Below are positions 24,266-33,109 of a stretch of DNA of 64,000 nt, piece by piece. Source of the stretch: Stenotrophomonas maltophilia D457 (lineage in GTDB: Bacteria > Pseudomonadota > Gammaproteobacteria > Xanthomonadales > Xanthomonadaceae). How positions within the stretch are numbered: the first letter of the stretch is position 1; each line of letters begins with the position of its first letter. The notes below the pieces were generated by a model. It was not told the origin of the DNA. It searched no databases and was given only the letters and a program-made list of their open reading frames with translations. The stretch is taken from the NCBI RefSeq assembly GCF_000284595.1, contig NC_017671.1, positions 4,559,001 through 4,623,000 on the forward strand. Direction: 5' to 3'. A program made the position numbers and the translations under genes.

Positions 24266-25075
24266 ATGACTGTCCCCGCCTTCGGTCTCGGCACCTTCCG
24301 CCTGAAAGACCAGACCGTGATCGACTCCGTGCGCAACGCGCTGGCGGTCGGCTACCGCGCCATCGATACCGCGCAGATCTACGGCAACGAAGCCGAGGTC
24401 GGCCAGGCCATCGCCGATTCCGGCGTGCCGCGCGACGACATCTACCTGACCACCAAGGTCTGGATCACCGCGTTCAAGCGCGATGCGCTGCTGGCCAGCC
24501 TGCGCACCAGCCTGGAAAAGCTGCGAACCGAGTACGTCGACCTGGCGCTGATCCACTGGCCATCGCCGAACGACAAGGTCGACGTGCCGATGGAGGAGTA
24601 CCTGGCCGCACTGGCTGAAGCCAAGGCGCAGGGCCTGACCCGCGAGATCGGCATCTCCAACTTCACCATCGCGCAGACCCGCAAGGCGATCGGCATCCTC
24701 GGCGCCGGTGCCATTGCCACCAACCAGATCGAAATCCACCCCTACCTGCAGAATCGCCTGCTGGTGAAGTTCCTGCAGGACAACGGCATCCACATCACCG
24801 CCTACATGAGCCTGGCCTACGGCGAGGTGATCAAGGACCCGGTGATCCAGGCCATTGCCGGACGCCACCAGGCCACGCCGGCGCAGGTCGCGCTGGCCTG
24901 GGCGCTGCAGCAGGGTTTCTCGGTCATTCCGTCCTCGACCAAGCGCGAGAACCTGGCGAGCAACCTGGAAGCGGCAGCGATCCGCCTGACCGACGAAGAC
25001 ATGGCACAGATCGCCAAGCTCGACCGCGGCCATCGCCTGGCCAACCCGGAAGGCATCGCCCCGGCCTGGGATTGA
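24266..25075 (+). CDS. dkgB: 2,5-didehydrogluconate reductase DkgB (aldo/keto reductase)
   Basis: Encodes 269 residues, the DkgB length. The catalytic tetrad parts are YRAIDTAQIYGNEAEVG (Asp, Tyr), TTKVWI (Lys) and LIHWPSPND (His). The C-terminal PSSTKRENLASNLEAA binds NADPH 2'-phosphate (Lys/Arg). It reduces 2,5-diketo-gluconate and, more broadly, methylglyoxal-like carbonyls in the cytoplasm. ATG 24266 is 11 bases after a GGAG. Monocistronic, followed by an array of GTAG palindromes. Confidence 0.9.
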   Translation: MTVPAFGLGTFRLKDQTVIDSVRNALAVGYRAIDTAQIYGNEAEVGQAIADSGVPRDDIYLTTKVWITAFKRDALLASLRTSLEKLRTEYVDLALIHWPSPNDKVDVPMEEYLAALAEAKAQGLTREIGISNFTIAQTRKAIGILGAGAIATNQIEIHPYLQNRLLVKFLQDNGIHITAYMSLAYGEVIKDPVIQAIAGRHQATPAQVALAWALQQGFSVIPSSTKRENLASNLEAAAIRLTDEDMAQIAKLDRGHRLANPEGIAPAWD

Positions 25076-25087
25076 GGCAGTGGTGCT

Positions 25088-25224
25088 GTAGAGCCGAGCG
25101 CACGCTCGGCTGCTGCCTCCCCGGAGCCGAGCATGGCTCGGCTCTACAGGTAGGTGCCGACCTTGGTCGGCACTGAGCCCTGATCGATCGTTGGAACACC
25201 GTGCCGACCAAGGTCGGCACCTAC
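25088..25224. repeat. Four GTAG palindromes of two subfamilies
   Basis: An inverted pair with core AGCCGAGC..GCTCGGCT (25088-25146) is followed by an inverted pair with core GTGCCGACC..GGTCGGCAC (25150-25224). Both have GTAG/CTAC at outer ends. The region lies between convergent genes. Confidence 0.85.
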
Positions 25225-25237
25225 GAGAGGGTGGGGA

Positions 25238-25945
25238 TCATCCCCTGCCCTGCAGCAACCACCCACGCATCGCCGCACTGACCTCGTCCGGTTTCTCCAT
25301 CGGTGCCAGGTGCCCGCAGTCAGGCACCACCACCAGCTGCGAGTGCGGCACCATCGCGTGCATTTCCTCGCTCACCGCCAGCGGCGTGATGCGATCGTTC
25401 GCGCCGCACACGATCAGCAGCGGATCGCGGTAGCCGGCCAGCACATCATGGCCATCGCGGCGTTCCAGCGCGCTCTGGCGCAGGAACACGTCCGCGCCCA
25501 GGCGGGCGGTCATGTCGCGCACGCGCTGCACCAGCACGTAGTCATCCAGCCGCGACGCATCGATGTAGCTGCGCATCAGCACATCGCCGAAGCCGTGGAA
25601 CTTCCCCGGCAGGCGCACGCTGGCACGTTGGCTGCGGCGCTGCTCGGCACGTTCCGGTGAATCGGCGTGGATCGAGGTATCGATCAGCGCCAGCTGCAGC
25701 ACGCGCTCCGGCGCAATGCGCAGGATCTGCTGGGCGACGAAGCCGCCCAATGAGAAACCGGCCAGCGCAAAGCGCTCCGGTGCCTGTGCGAGCACGTCCT
25801 CGGCCACCGCCTGCAGGGTCTCGCCACGGGTCTGGTCGCCTACTGTGCAGTCGGCGATGTCGGCCAGGTCGGCCAGCTGCGCGCGCCACAGCTCGGCATC
25901 GTTGAGCAGGCCGGGCAGCAGCAGCAGGGGAATACGGTCGGTCAT
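25238..25945 (-). CDS. Alpha/beta hydrolase
   Basis: Encodes 235 residues. The oxyanion region is LLLPGLLNDAELW and the nucleophile elbow GFSLGG carries Ser. The acid region is LLIVCGANDRITPL (Asp) and the catalytic His is in VVPDCGHLAPMEKP. No signal peptide, so it acts in the cytoplasm. The fold and size match small esterases / carboxylesterases and pimeloyl-ester-type hydrolases. The substrate is unknown. ATG 25945 is chosen over earlier in-frame starts because the family N-terminus (MTDRIPLLLLPG) begins there. Confidence 0.88.
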   Translation of the reverse strand: MTDRIPLLLLPGLLNDAELWRAQLADLADIADCTVGDQTRGETLQAVAEDVLAQAPERFALAGFSLGGFVAQQILRIAPERVLQLALIDTSIHADSPERAEQRRSQRASVRLPGKFHGFGDVLMRSYIDASRLDDYVLVQRVRDMTARLGADVFLRQSALERRDGHDVLAGYRDPLLIVCGANDRITPLAVSEEMHAMVPHSQLVVVPDCGHLAPMEKPDEVSAAMRGWLLQGRG

Positions 25946-26002
25946 GGGGGTATTGTCGCGCCAGCACGGTGACGGAACCATGCCGCAACAGGCGGTTGCG
26001 TT

Positions 26003-26058
26003 GTAGAGTCGCGCCATGCTCGACTGCTGCACGGCCCGTCGAGCATGGCTCGACTCTC
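26003..26058. repeat. GTAG palindrome pair, GTCGAGCATG subfamily
   Basis: GTAGAGTCG..GCTCGACT and TCGAGCATGGCTCGACTCT face each other upstream of the YbjQ gene. Similar arrangement to the 25.1-kb array, different core. Confidence 0.6.
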
Positions 26059-26083
26059 AGAAGGCAGCGATACGGACGCGACC

Positions 26084-26464
26084 ATGGCAGACCCCTACAA
26101 CAGCGGTACCCCCACCCCACCCGCGCTCCGCTTCGATGATGCGCTGGTCACCACCGCCTTCGAGCTGCCTGGGCACCGCGTCGTGCGCAACCTCGGTGTG
26201 GTGCGCGGCATCACCGTGCGCTCGCGCTCGATCGTCGGCAACTTCCTCGGCGGTATCCAGACGCTCTTCGGTGGCAACATCACCATCTATACCGAACTGT
26301 GCGAACAGGCCCGCGAGGAAACCTACCGCGACATGGTCAAGCATGCGCGGCAGCTGGGTGCCAACGCGATTATCGGCATGCGCTACGACGCCACCGATGT
26401 GATGACCGGGCTTACCGAAGTGCTGTGCTATGGCACGGCGGTGGTGGTGGAGCCGATGCGTTGA
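26084..26464 (+). CDS. YbjQ / DUF74 family protein
   Basis: Encodes 126 residues. The family signature is visible: VVRNLGVVRGITVRSRSI, then FGGNITIYTELCEQAREETY and GANAIIGMRYDAT. YbjQ-type proteins form pentamers and have been linked to heavy-metal binding, but the function is unproved. ATG 26084 begins MADPYNSG; longer starts read back through a repeat. No operon partner. Confidence 0.85.
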   Translation: MADPYNSGTPTPPALRFDDALVTTAFELPGHRVVRNLGVVRGITVRSRSIVGNFLGGIQTLFGGNITIYTELCEQAREETYRDMVKHARQLGANAIIGMRYDATDVMTGLTEVLCYGTAVVVEPMR

Positions 26465-26466
26465 AG

Positions 26467-26542
26467 CTATAGAGCCGAGCCCATGCCCGGCTCAGGCGTG
26501 CCCGTGTGATGCAAGGCAGCCGAGCATAGGCTCGGCTCTACA
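26467..26542. repeat. GTAG palindrome pair, GAGCCGAGC subfamily
   Basis: ATAGAGCCGAGC..GGCTC and GCCGAGCATAGGCTCGGCTC+TAC flank the space between the convergent YbjQ and acetyltransferase genes. Confidence 0.7.
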
Positions 26543-26546
26543 GGAA

Positions 26547-29273
26547 TCAGGCCACCGGCGGGACGTCGGGCACCTCGACCTGCTGCACCGGCAGGGTCAC
26601 CATCATCACCGTCGGGTCGTCCGGGTCCAGCTTCGTCTTGAAGCCCAGGCTCTGGCACATCGCCAGCATGGTGCTGTTCTCGCGCAGCACCTGGCCTTCG
26701 ACCACGTCCAGCCCCAGCCACTTGGCGTACTCGATCATGATCGCCATCAGCCGCCAGCCGATGCCGTGGCCCTTCAGATCCGAGCGGATCAGGATGCCGT
26801 ACTCGCCACGGTGGTAATCGGCATCGGCGTGCAGGCGCACCGCGCCCAGCATCTCGCCGCTGCGCGGTTCGATCGCCACCAGCGCAATCGAGCGCGCGTA
26901 GTCGAGCTGGGTCAGGCGCGCGATGAACTCGTGGCTGAAGTGCTTCACCGACTGGAAGAAGCGCAGGCGCAGGTCCTCGTCGCTGACGCGGGCGAAGAAC
27001 GCACGGAACAGCGCGTCGTCCTCCGGCCGCACCGGGCGCACGAAGGCACGGCCGCCATCGGACAGTTCGATGGTGCGCTCCCACTCCTTCGGGTACGGGA
27101 ACACCGAGAAACGTGGATGGCCGCGGCCCTTGTGCAGGATGCGCGACGGCGCCACCGCCACGCGGGCGTCGAGGGCGAGGATGCCCTTGCCGTCGACCAG
27201 CAACGGGTTGATGTCCAGCGTACGCACTTCGGGAATGTCGGCGGCCAGTTGTGCCAGCTTCACCAGCGCCAGCGCCAGTGCGCGCTCGTCAGCCGCCGGC
27301 ACGTCACCGTAGGCCTTGAGGATGCGCGAGGCGCGGGTCTGGCCAATCAGCTCGTGGGCCAGGCGCAGGTCCAGCGGCGGCAGCGCCAGCGCCTTGTCGT
27401 TGATCACTTCGACGGCAGTGCCGCCGCGACCGACCACGATCACCGGGCCGAACGTCGCATCATCGGCGATGCCGACAATCAACTCGCGCGCCTTCGGACG
27501 CACGATGGTCGGCTGCACCAGCAGGCCGTCGATACGCGCATCCGGCCGCAGCTGGCGTGCGCGCGACAGGATCGCGTTGGCCGCGCTCTGCACCGCCGGC
27601 AGCGTGGACAGGTTCAGGCGCACACCATCCACTTCCGACTTGTGCGGAATATCCGGCGAGAGAATCTTCAGCGCGACCGTGGCACCGCGTTCCAGCAGGG
27701 GCTGCGCCAGGTCCATCGCCTCGTGCGCATCACGCGCATGCATCACCGGCGCGGAGGGAATGCCGTAGGCCTTGAGCAGTTCATGCGTAGCCAGCGGGTC
27801 CAGCCACTGCTGGCCGTTGGCCAGCGCGGCATCGACCAGTGCGCGCGCGGCGGCCGTGTCGACGCTGAAGTCCTGCGGCAGGCTGGGCGGCGTTTCCATC
27901 AACGCGTTCTGCGCTTCGCGGTAGCGCACCAGATGCTGGAAGCCACGTACGGCTTCGGCCTCGGTCGGATAGGTCGGCACCCGCGCCGCGTTGAGCGTGG
28001 CGGTGGCCTGGTCGTCGTTGCCCAGCCACACCGCGAACACCGGCTTGTCGCGGTGGTGGCGCGGGCGCAGGCCGAGCGTGCGGGTGAGTGCCTGCGCGGC
28101 GTCCGCCGATGAGGTGAACGCGGTCGGCACGTTGACCACCATCACCGCGTCATTCTCGTTGTCGGCCAGCAGCGCTTCGATGGCCGCGGCATAGCGGTCA
28201 CCATCGGCGTCGACCACGATGTCGACCGGATTGCTGCGCGACCAGCCCTGTGGCAATGCCGCATCGAGCTTCTGCACCGTGCTGTCGGACAGGGTGGCCA
28301 GCGTGCCACGCAGCGCGATCAGCTGGTCCACGGCAAGGCGGCCGACGCCGCCACCATTGCTGAGAATGGCCAGGCGGCGGCCAGGGAAGGTGCCCAGGCG
28401 CCCCAGTGATTCGGCGGCGGTGAACAGCTCGTCCAGCGCACCGACGCGCAGCAGGCCGGCGCGGTTGAAGGCCGCACCGTACACATCATCGGCGCGGGCC
28501 AGGGCCTGCACATGGGTATCGCGGCTGCCCGGCTGCACGCGCTCGGCGCGGCCGGACTTCACCACCACCACCGGCTTGGCGCGGGCGGCGGCACGCGCGG
28601 CCGACATGAACTTGCGCGCGTCCTTGATCTGCTCGACGTAGAGCAGGATGGCGCGGGTACGGTAGTCGGTGGCGAAGTAGTCGAGCAGGTCGCCGAAGTC
28701 GACGTCCATCGTATCGCCCAGCGAGACCACGGCGGAGAACCCGACCGAGCGCGCCACGCCCCATTCCACCAGCGCGGCGGCAATGGCCGAGGATTCGGAG
28801 ATCAGCGCGAGGTCGCCGGCCTGCGGAAAATGTGCGGCGATGCTGGCATTGAGCCGCGCGTGCGGCGCGATCACGCCCAGGCAATGCGGCCCGAGGATGC
28901 GCAGGCCATGCTTGCGCGCCACCGCCTCTACCTGTGCAGACAACGAACCGGGGCCTTCGCCCAGGTGCGCGGTGAGGATGATCGCCGCCTGCACGCCACG
29001 TTCGGCGGCAGTGCGCACCACCTGCGGCACGATCGCCGCTGGTGCGGTGATCACCACCAGGTCGGGCACCCAGTCCAGGTCCTTCAGCCGCTTGACCGTG
29101 CGGATGCCATCGATCTCGGCATGCCGCGGATTGATCCACGCCACCTTGCCGGGGAAGCCGGTGCCACGCAGGTTGCGCATCACCGCGCGCCCGGCCGAAC
29201 GCTCGCGCGGGCTGCCGCCGATCACCGCGAGCGACTGCGGACGGAACACGGACTGCAGGTGGTAGGTACTCAT
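26547..29273 (-). CDS. Pat-type protein: ADP-forming acyl-CoA synthetase domains fused to GNAT acetyltransferase
   Basis: Encodes 908 residues. In order: a CoA-binding Rossmann domain (about 1-130, FRPQSLAVIGGSPRERSAGR), succinyl-CoA-synthetase-like flavodoxin domains (about 130-460, with RRLAILSNGGGVGRLAVD), an ATP-grasp domain (about 480-700, PTIVRPKARELIVGI) and a C-terminal GNAT domain (about 740-895, RLMAIMIEYAKWLGLDVVEG). E. coli PatZ (886 residues) has the same plan: it acetylates lysines of acetyl-CoA synthetase and other proteins using acetyl-CoA, with the synthetase part being regulatory. Monocistronic. ATG 29273 gives the family N-terminus. Confidence 0.92.
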   Translation of the reverse strand: MSTYHLQSVFRPQSLAVIGGSPRERSAGRAVMRNLRGTGFPGKVAWINPRHAEIDGIRTVKRLKDLDWVPDLVVITAPAAIVPQVVRTAAERGVQAAIILTAHLGEGPGSLSAQVEAVARKHGLRILGPHCLGVIAPHARLNASIAAHFPQAGDLALISESSAIAAALVEWGVARSVGFSAVVSLGDTMDVDFGDLLDYFATDYRTRAILLYVEQIKDARKFMSAARAAARAKPVVVVKSGRAERVQPGSRDTHVQALARADDVYGAAFNRAGLLRVGALDELFTAAESLGRLGTFPGRRLAILSNGGGVGRLAVDQLIALRGTLATLSDSTVQKLDAALPQGWSRSNPVDIVVDADGDRYAAAIEALLADNENDAVMVVNVPTAFTSSADAAQALTRTLGLRPRHHRDKPVFAVWLGNDDQATATLNAARVPTYPTEAEAVRGFQHLVRYREAQNALMETPPSLPQDFSVDTAAARALVDAALANGQQWLDPLATHELLKAYGIPSAPVMHARDAHEAMDLAQPLLERGATVALKILSPDIPHKSEVDGVRLNLSTLPAVQSAANAILSRARQLRPDARIDGLLVQPTIVRPKARELIVGIADDATFGPVIVVGRGGTAVEVINDKALALPPLDLRLAHELIGQTRASRILKAYGDVPAADERALALALVKLAQLAADIPEVRTLDINPLLVDGKGILALDARVAVAPSRILHKGRGHPRFSVFPYPKEWERTIELSDGGRAFVRPVRPEDDALFRAFFARVSDEDLRLRFFQSVKHFSHEFIARLTQLDYARSIALVAIEPRSGEMLGAVRLHADADYHRGEYGILIRSDLKGHGIGWRLMAIMIEYAKWLGLDVVEGQVLRENSTMLAMCQSLGFKTKLDPDDPTVMMVTLPVQQVEVPDVPPVA

Positions 29274-29315
29274 GCGCCTACGGTACCCAAATTCCGTGGC
29301 GATGGGGTCGGAGGC

Positions 29316-29408
29316 GGGGTCGGATCCCTTTTCGCAGGAAAGGGCTCTGATCCCCTGCTGCGGATATCCGGGGTCAGAGCCCTTCGCTGCGCGAAGGGAT
29401 CCGACCCC
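29316..29408. repeat. Two palindromes of the GGGTCAGAGCCCTT family
   Basis: 29316-29355 (GGGGTCGGATCCCTTT.. with ..AAAGGGCTCTGATCCCC) and 29370-29408 (GGGGTCAGAGCCCTTCGC.. with ..GCGAAGGGATCCGACCCC) each pair over 14-18 bases with a few mismatches. They lie between the acetyltransferase promoter and the end of mgtE. Confidence 0.8.
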
Positions 29409-29423
29409 GGCGTGCACGTTTTG

Positions 29424-30794
29424 TTACAGCAGCGTGCCGTGCAGGATCATCGCGGCGATGCTGAAGTAGATCACCAGGCCGGTCACATCCACCAGGGTGG
29501 CCACGAACGGGGCCGAGGCGCTGGCCGGGTCGAAGCCGAGCCGCTTCAGGATGAAGGGCAGCATCGAGCCGGACAGCGAACCGAAGGTGACGATGCCCAC
29601 CAGCGCGGCGCCGATGGTGATCGCCAGCAGGATCCAGTGCTCGCCGTAGTCGTGCAGGCCGCCCAGCTGCCAGATCACGATGCGCACGATGGCCAGGCAG
29701 CCGAGGATGGCGCCCAGCACCATGCCGGTCGGCACTTCGCGCAGGGCCACCTTCCACCAGTCGCGCAGGCGCAGTTCGCGCAGTGCCAGGCTGCGGATCA
29801 GCAGCGAGGTGGCCTGCGAGCCGGAATTGCCACCCGAACTCATGATCAATGGGATGAACAGGGTCAGCACCACCGCGCGCGCCAGTTCGTCCTCGTAGTG
29901 CTGCATCGCGCTGGCCGTCAGCATCTCGCCCAGGAACAGCACGCTCAGCCAGCCGGCGCGCTTGCGCAGCATCTCGAAGAAGCCGATCTGCATGTACGGC
30001 TTGTCCAGCGCTTCCATGCCGCCGAACTTGTGCGCGTCCTCGGTGGATTCCTCGATCAGCGCATCGAGCACGTCGTCCACGGTGACGATGCCGAGCATCT
30101 GCTGCTGCGCGTCGACCACCGGAATCGCCAGCAGGTCGTGGCGGCGGATCAGCCGTGCCACCTCTTCCTGGTCCATCAGCGCATCCACTGTTACCGGCGG
30201 ATTGACCTGGGCCACGTCCAGGATCGATTCCTCGGGCAGGCCGGTGATCAGCCGGCGCATGGTCACCACCTGCTGCAGCTGCTGGCTGGCCGGCTCCAGC
30301 ACGTAGATCGCGTACACCGTCTCGCGGGTGCGCTCGACCTGGCGGATGTGCTGCAGGGTCTGCGCCACGGTCCAGCTGGCGGGCACCGCCACGTACTCGG
30401 TGGTCATCAGTGCGCCGGCGGTGTTCGGCGGGTAGCTGAGCAGCTTCTGGATGACCTGGCGGGCGTCGGTGCCCAGCAGCGGGATCAACCGCGCGCGCTC
30501 TTCCTCATCCAGCTCGTGGACGATGTCGGTGGCGCGGTCGTCGGCCATCAGGCCAAGCAGCGCCGCAGCCCGCGCGGGTGGCAGCGCGGCCACCAGCTCA
30601 CCGCTGCGGTGCAGCTCCGGCGCTTCGAGCATCTTCACTGCACGCGGCAACGGCAGCGCAGCCAGCGTTTCCGCGGCGCGGGTCAGGTCCAGCGTGTTGA
30701 GGAATTCCACCGCGTCGGCGGTGTTGTAGTTCGCCAGCGGTGCGGCCAGTGCGGCGGCATCGGCCACCGGGCGCAGCAATTGCTTCTGGTTCAT
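29424..30794 (-). CDS. mgtE: Magnesium transporter MgtE
   Basis: Encodes 456 residues. It has the N-terminal superhelical domain (about 25-130, with AAALLGLMADDRATDIVHELDEE), two CBS domains (about 135-260, ...GALMTTEYVAVPASWTV... and IPVVDAQQQMLGIVTVDDVLDALIEE), then five membrane segments (285-455). The conserved pore stretch is MSSGGNSGSQATSLLIRSLA. MgtE is an Mg2+ channel closed when the CBS/N domains bind Mg2+. ATG 30794 has AAGG 8 bases upstream. A 20-bp stem lies immediately upstream of the ribosome site, suggesting control by RNA structure. Confidence 0.95.
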   Translation of the reverse strand: MNQKQLLRPVADAAALAAPLANYNTADAVEFLNTLDLTRAAETLAALPLPRAVKMLEAPELHRSGELVAALPPARAAALLGLMADDRATDIVHELDEEERARLIPLLGTDARQVIQKLLSYPPNTAGALMTTEYVAVPASWTVAQTLQHIRQVERTRETVYAIYVLEPASQQLQQVVTMRRLITGLPEESILDVAQVNPPVTVDALMDQEEVARLIRRHDLLAIPVVDAQQQMLGIVTVDDVLDALIEESTEDAHKFGGMEALDKPYMQIGFFEMLRKRAGWLSVLFLGEMLTASAMQHYEDELARAVVLTLFIPLIMSSGGNSGSQATSLLIRSLALRELRLRDWWKVALREVPTGMVLGAILGCLAIVRIVIWQLGGLHDYGEHWILLAITIGAALVGIVTFGSLSGSMLPFILKRLGFDPASASAPFVATLVDVTGLVIYFSIAAMILHGTLL

Positions 30795-30816
30795 CGGTTT
30801 TGCCTTGTGGGGATGC

Positions 30817-30890
30817 GACCTCGCGCAACGCCAACGCAGGCAAACCGTCCCGGTGTCAGGCGGTGGCCATCGCTGGCGTCGAACGAGGTC
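30817..30890 (-). promoter_or_regulatory. Structured 5' leader of mgtE (candidate riboswitch-like element)
   Basis: On the mgtE strand, arm 30871-30890 (GACCTCGTTCGACGCCAGCG) pairs with arm 30817-30836 (CGTTGGCGTTGCGCGAGGTC) over 20 positions with one T-C mismatch and a few G-U pairs. The 34-base loop can form a second stem (GGCCACCG with CGGTTTGCC). The long stem ends 11 bases before the AAGG ribosome site. It does not match the M-box or yybP-ykoY consensus as I know them. The remaining gap up to 31140 shows nothing else firm; a CATAAT at 31060 may be the -10 for the antiporter gene. Confidence 0.55.
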
Positions 30891-31140
30891 GACTTCTACT
30901 GTCGCTGGACATGGGTTGGGGACTCCGGGATGCGTATGCCAACGGACGCGCCGCCAGCGGCCGGCAGTCTGGACCCGTGGGCCATGCAGGTCAACCTGGG
31001 CGCCCCGCGCTGGGTGGCCGCCCGGCCGGTTGTTCTCGTGCATACACAGGCCGGCGCGCATAATGTCGTGGTGGCGCTCGCCACGCCCTCCCCCATCCGA
31101 ACGGACGCACAGCGGGCTCCCCCGATGACCAGGTATTCCC

Positions 31141-32919
31141 ATGCATAGCGGTGGTCTGGAACTGGCCCTGGTGCTGCTGCTGGCGGCGGTCATCGCCGTG
31201 CCGGTGTTCAAGAAGTTCGGCTTCGGCGCGGTACTGGGCTACCTGGCGGCCGGCGTGGTGCTGGGCCCGGACGGGCTGGGCTTCGTGCAGGACGCCGACC
31301 GCATCCTCGGTGCCGCCGAGATCGGTGTGGTGATGCTGCTGTTCGTGATCGGCCTGGAGCTGTCACCGGCACGCCTGAAGGTGATGCGGCGCTCGGTGTT
31401 CGGCGCCGGCGCGGCGCAGGTGGCGTTGTCCGGGCTGGTGCTGGGCGGCCTGCTGCTGCTCGATCACTTCCAGTGGAAGAGCGCGCTGGTGGTCGGCGTG
31501 GCGCTGGCGCTGTCATCCACCGCGGTCGGCCTGCAGCTGCTGTCCGAGCACAAGGCGATCAACAGCGACCATGGCCGGCTCGGGTTCGCCATCCTGCTGT
31601 TCCAGGACCTGATCGCGATCCCGCTGCTGGCGGCCATCCCGCTGCTGGGCGGAGTGAAGAACGAGACCCTGCGCTGGGAAGATGCGGCCGTGGCGCTGGG
31701 TGCGCTGGCGGTGGTGATCCTGTGCGGACGACCGGTGCTGCGCAAGGTGTTCAGCATCATTGCGCGCACCCGCAGCCCGGAAGTATTCACTGCCACCGCC
31801 CTGCTGGTGGTGCTGGGCACCGCCTGGTTCATGCAGGAAGCCGGCCTCAGCCCCAGCCTCGGCGCGTTCCTGGCCGGCGTGCTGCTGTCCGATTCGGAGT
31901 TCCGGCATGAGCTGGAAGCGCAGATCGAACCGTTCAAGGGGCTGCTGCTGGGCCTGTTCTTCATCGCAGTGGGCATGGGCATCGACCTGGACCGCATCGC
32001 CGCCGAGCCGTGGCTGATCGCCGCGGGTGTCGGCATCCTGCTGGTGGTCAAGTTCAGCCTGCTCTACGCGGTTGGACGTGTCGCCCGGCTCAGCTCGCGG
32101 CAATCGCTGCTGCTGGGCAGCGTGCTGTGGCTGGGCGGCGAGTTTGCCTTCGTGGTATTCAACGAGGCACAGCGCGCGCACCTGCTGGGCAACGCCAACC
32201 ACGACCGGCTGGTGGCGATCGTCGGCCTGTCGATGGCGATCACGCCGCTGCTGATGATCGCGCTGCTCAAGCTGCTCGGCCAGGAAAAAGCCGCACCACG
32301 CGCGGCGGCCGAGGCCGACAAGGTGGCGCCGGACAACCGGCCCAAGGTGCTGATCGCCGGCATGGGGCGCTTCGGCCAGGTGATCGCGCGCCTGCTGACC
32401 GCGCAGAAGGTGCCGTTCGTGGCGCTGGAGGCGAACCCGGACACCGTTGCCGACCTGCGCCGCTTCGGCAACCAGCTGTACTACGGCGATCCGACCCGGC
32501 CGGAGATGCTGCGTGCGGCGGGGGGCGAGCACATCGATGTGTTCGTGATCACCGTGGATGACCCGGAGACCAACCTGCGCGCGGTACGCATGGTGCGCCG
32601 GCTGTACCCGGACGCGACGGTGCTGGCGCGTGCACGCAACCGCCAGCATGCGTGGCGCCTGATGGACATGTCGGCCGAGCCGTTCCGCGAAGTGTTCGGC
32701 ACCAGCCTTGAGATGAGCGGGCGCGTGCTGACCGCGCTGGGCGTGGCGCCGGACGTGGCCGAACGCCATGTGCAGCGCTTCCGCGAGCACGATGAGCAGC
32801 TGCTGCGCGACCAGTATCTGGTGTACGACGACGAGGCAGCGGTGATCCAGACCTCGCGCGACGCACGCAACGACCTGATGCATCTGTTCGAGGCCGACGC
32901 GGAAAGCGACGGCAAGTAG
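31141..32919 (+). CDS. CPA2 family cation:proton antiporter with RCK domain (Kef-type)
   Basis: Encodes 592 residues. About 12 membrane segments span 1-380 with CPA2 motifs (FGFGAVLGYLAAGVVLGPDGLG; GLSPSLGAFLAGVLLSDSEFRHE). An RCK/TrkA-N domain begins near 400: KVLIAGMGRFGQVIARLL is the Rossmann site, followed by YYGDPTRPEMLRAAG. It is organised like KefB/KefC or RosB: K+ efflux (or K+/H+ exchange) gated by a nucleotide or by glutathione adducts. No KefF/KefG ancillary gene is next to it. ATG 31141 follows AGGT, a weak ribosome site. Confidence 0.92.
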   Translation: MHSGGLELALVLLLAAVIAVPVFKKFGFGAVLGYLAAGVVLGPDGLGFVQDADRILGAAEIGVVMLLFVIGLELSPARLKVMRRSVFGAGAAQVALSGLVLGGLLLLDHFQWKSALVVGVALALSSTAVGLQLLSEHKAINSDHGRLGFAILLFQDLIAIPLLAAIPLLGGVKNETLRWEDAAVALGALAVVILCGRPVLRKVFSIIARTRSPEVFTATALLVVLGTAWFMQEAGLSPSLGAFLAGVLLSDSEFRHELEAQIEPFKGLLLGLFFIAVGMGIDLDRIAAEPWLIAAGVGILLVVKFSLLYAVGRVARLSSRQSLLLGSVLWLGGEFAFVVFNEAQRAHLLGNANHDRLVAIVGLSMAITPLLMIALLKLLGQEKAAPRAAAEADKVAPDNRPKVLIAGMGRFGQVIARLLTAQKVPFVALEANPDTVADLRRFGNQLYYGDPTRPEMLRAAGGEHIDVFVITVDDPETNLRAVRMVRRLYPDATVLARARNRQHAWRLMDMSAEPFREVFGTSLEMSGRVLTALGVAPDVAERHVQRFREHDEQLLRDQYLVYDDEAAVIQTSRDARNDLMHLFEADAESDGK

Positions 32920-32922
32920 GCG

Positions 32923-33085
32923 TGCCGACCAACGGTCGGCAGCCACCGGGGGCACGATCGGCACCCACCGGGGGCAGGATTGGCACCGACCCGATCGATG
33001 GCGGACCCGGTAGTGCCGGCCGCTGGCCGGCAGCCTCGGTATCCCGGAGGTCTCAGCAGGTTGCCGGCCAGCGGCCGGCACTACC
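32923..33085. repeat. GTAG palindromes: one GTGCCGACC type and an inverted SMAG pair
   Basis: TGCCGACCAACGGTCGGCA (32923-32941), then an inverted pair of GCCGGCC elements (33010-33032 and 33061-33085). They separate the convergent antiporter and ankyrin genes. A short tandem gggggca-GATCGGCACCCACCG motif lies between, near 32950-32985. Confidence 0.8.
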
Positions 33086-33109
33086 CACTGCGGATTCCGA
33101 TCCCGGTGC

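Noticed and set aside
30795..30900. M-box or yybP-ykoY riboswitch before mgtE
   Set aside because: Neither consensus is recognisable; only the long stem is supported, so it is listed as an unclassified leader.
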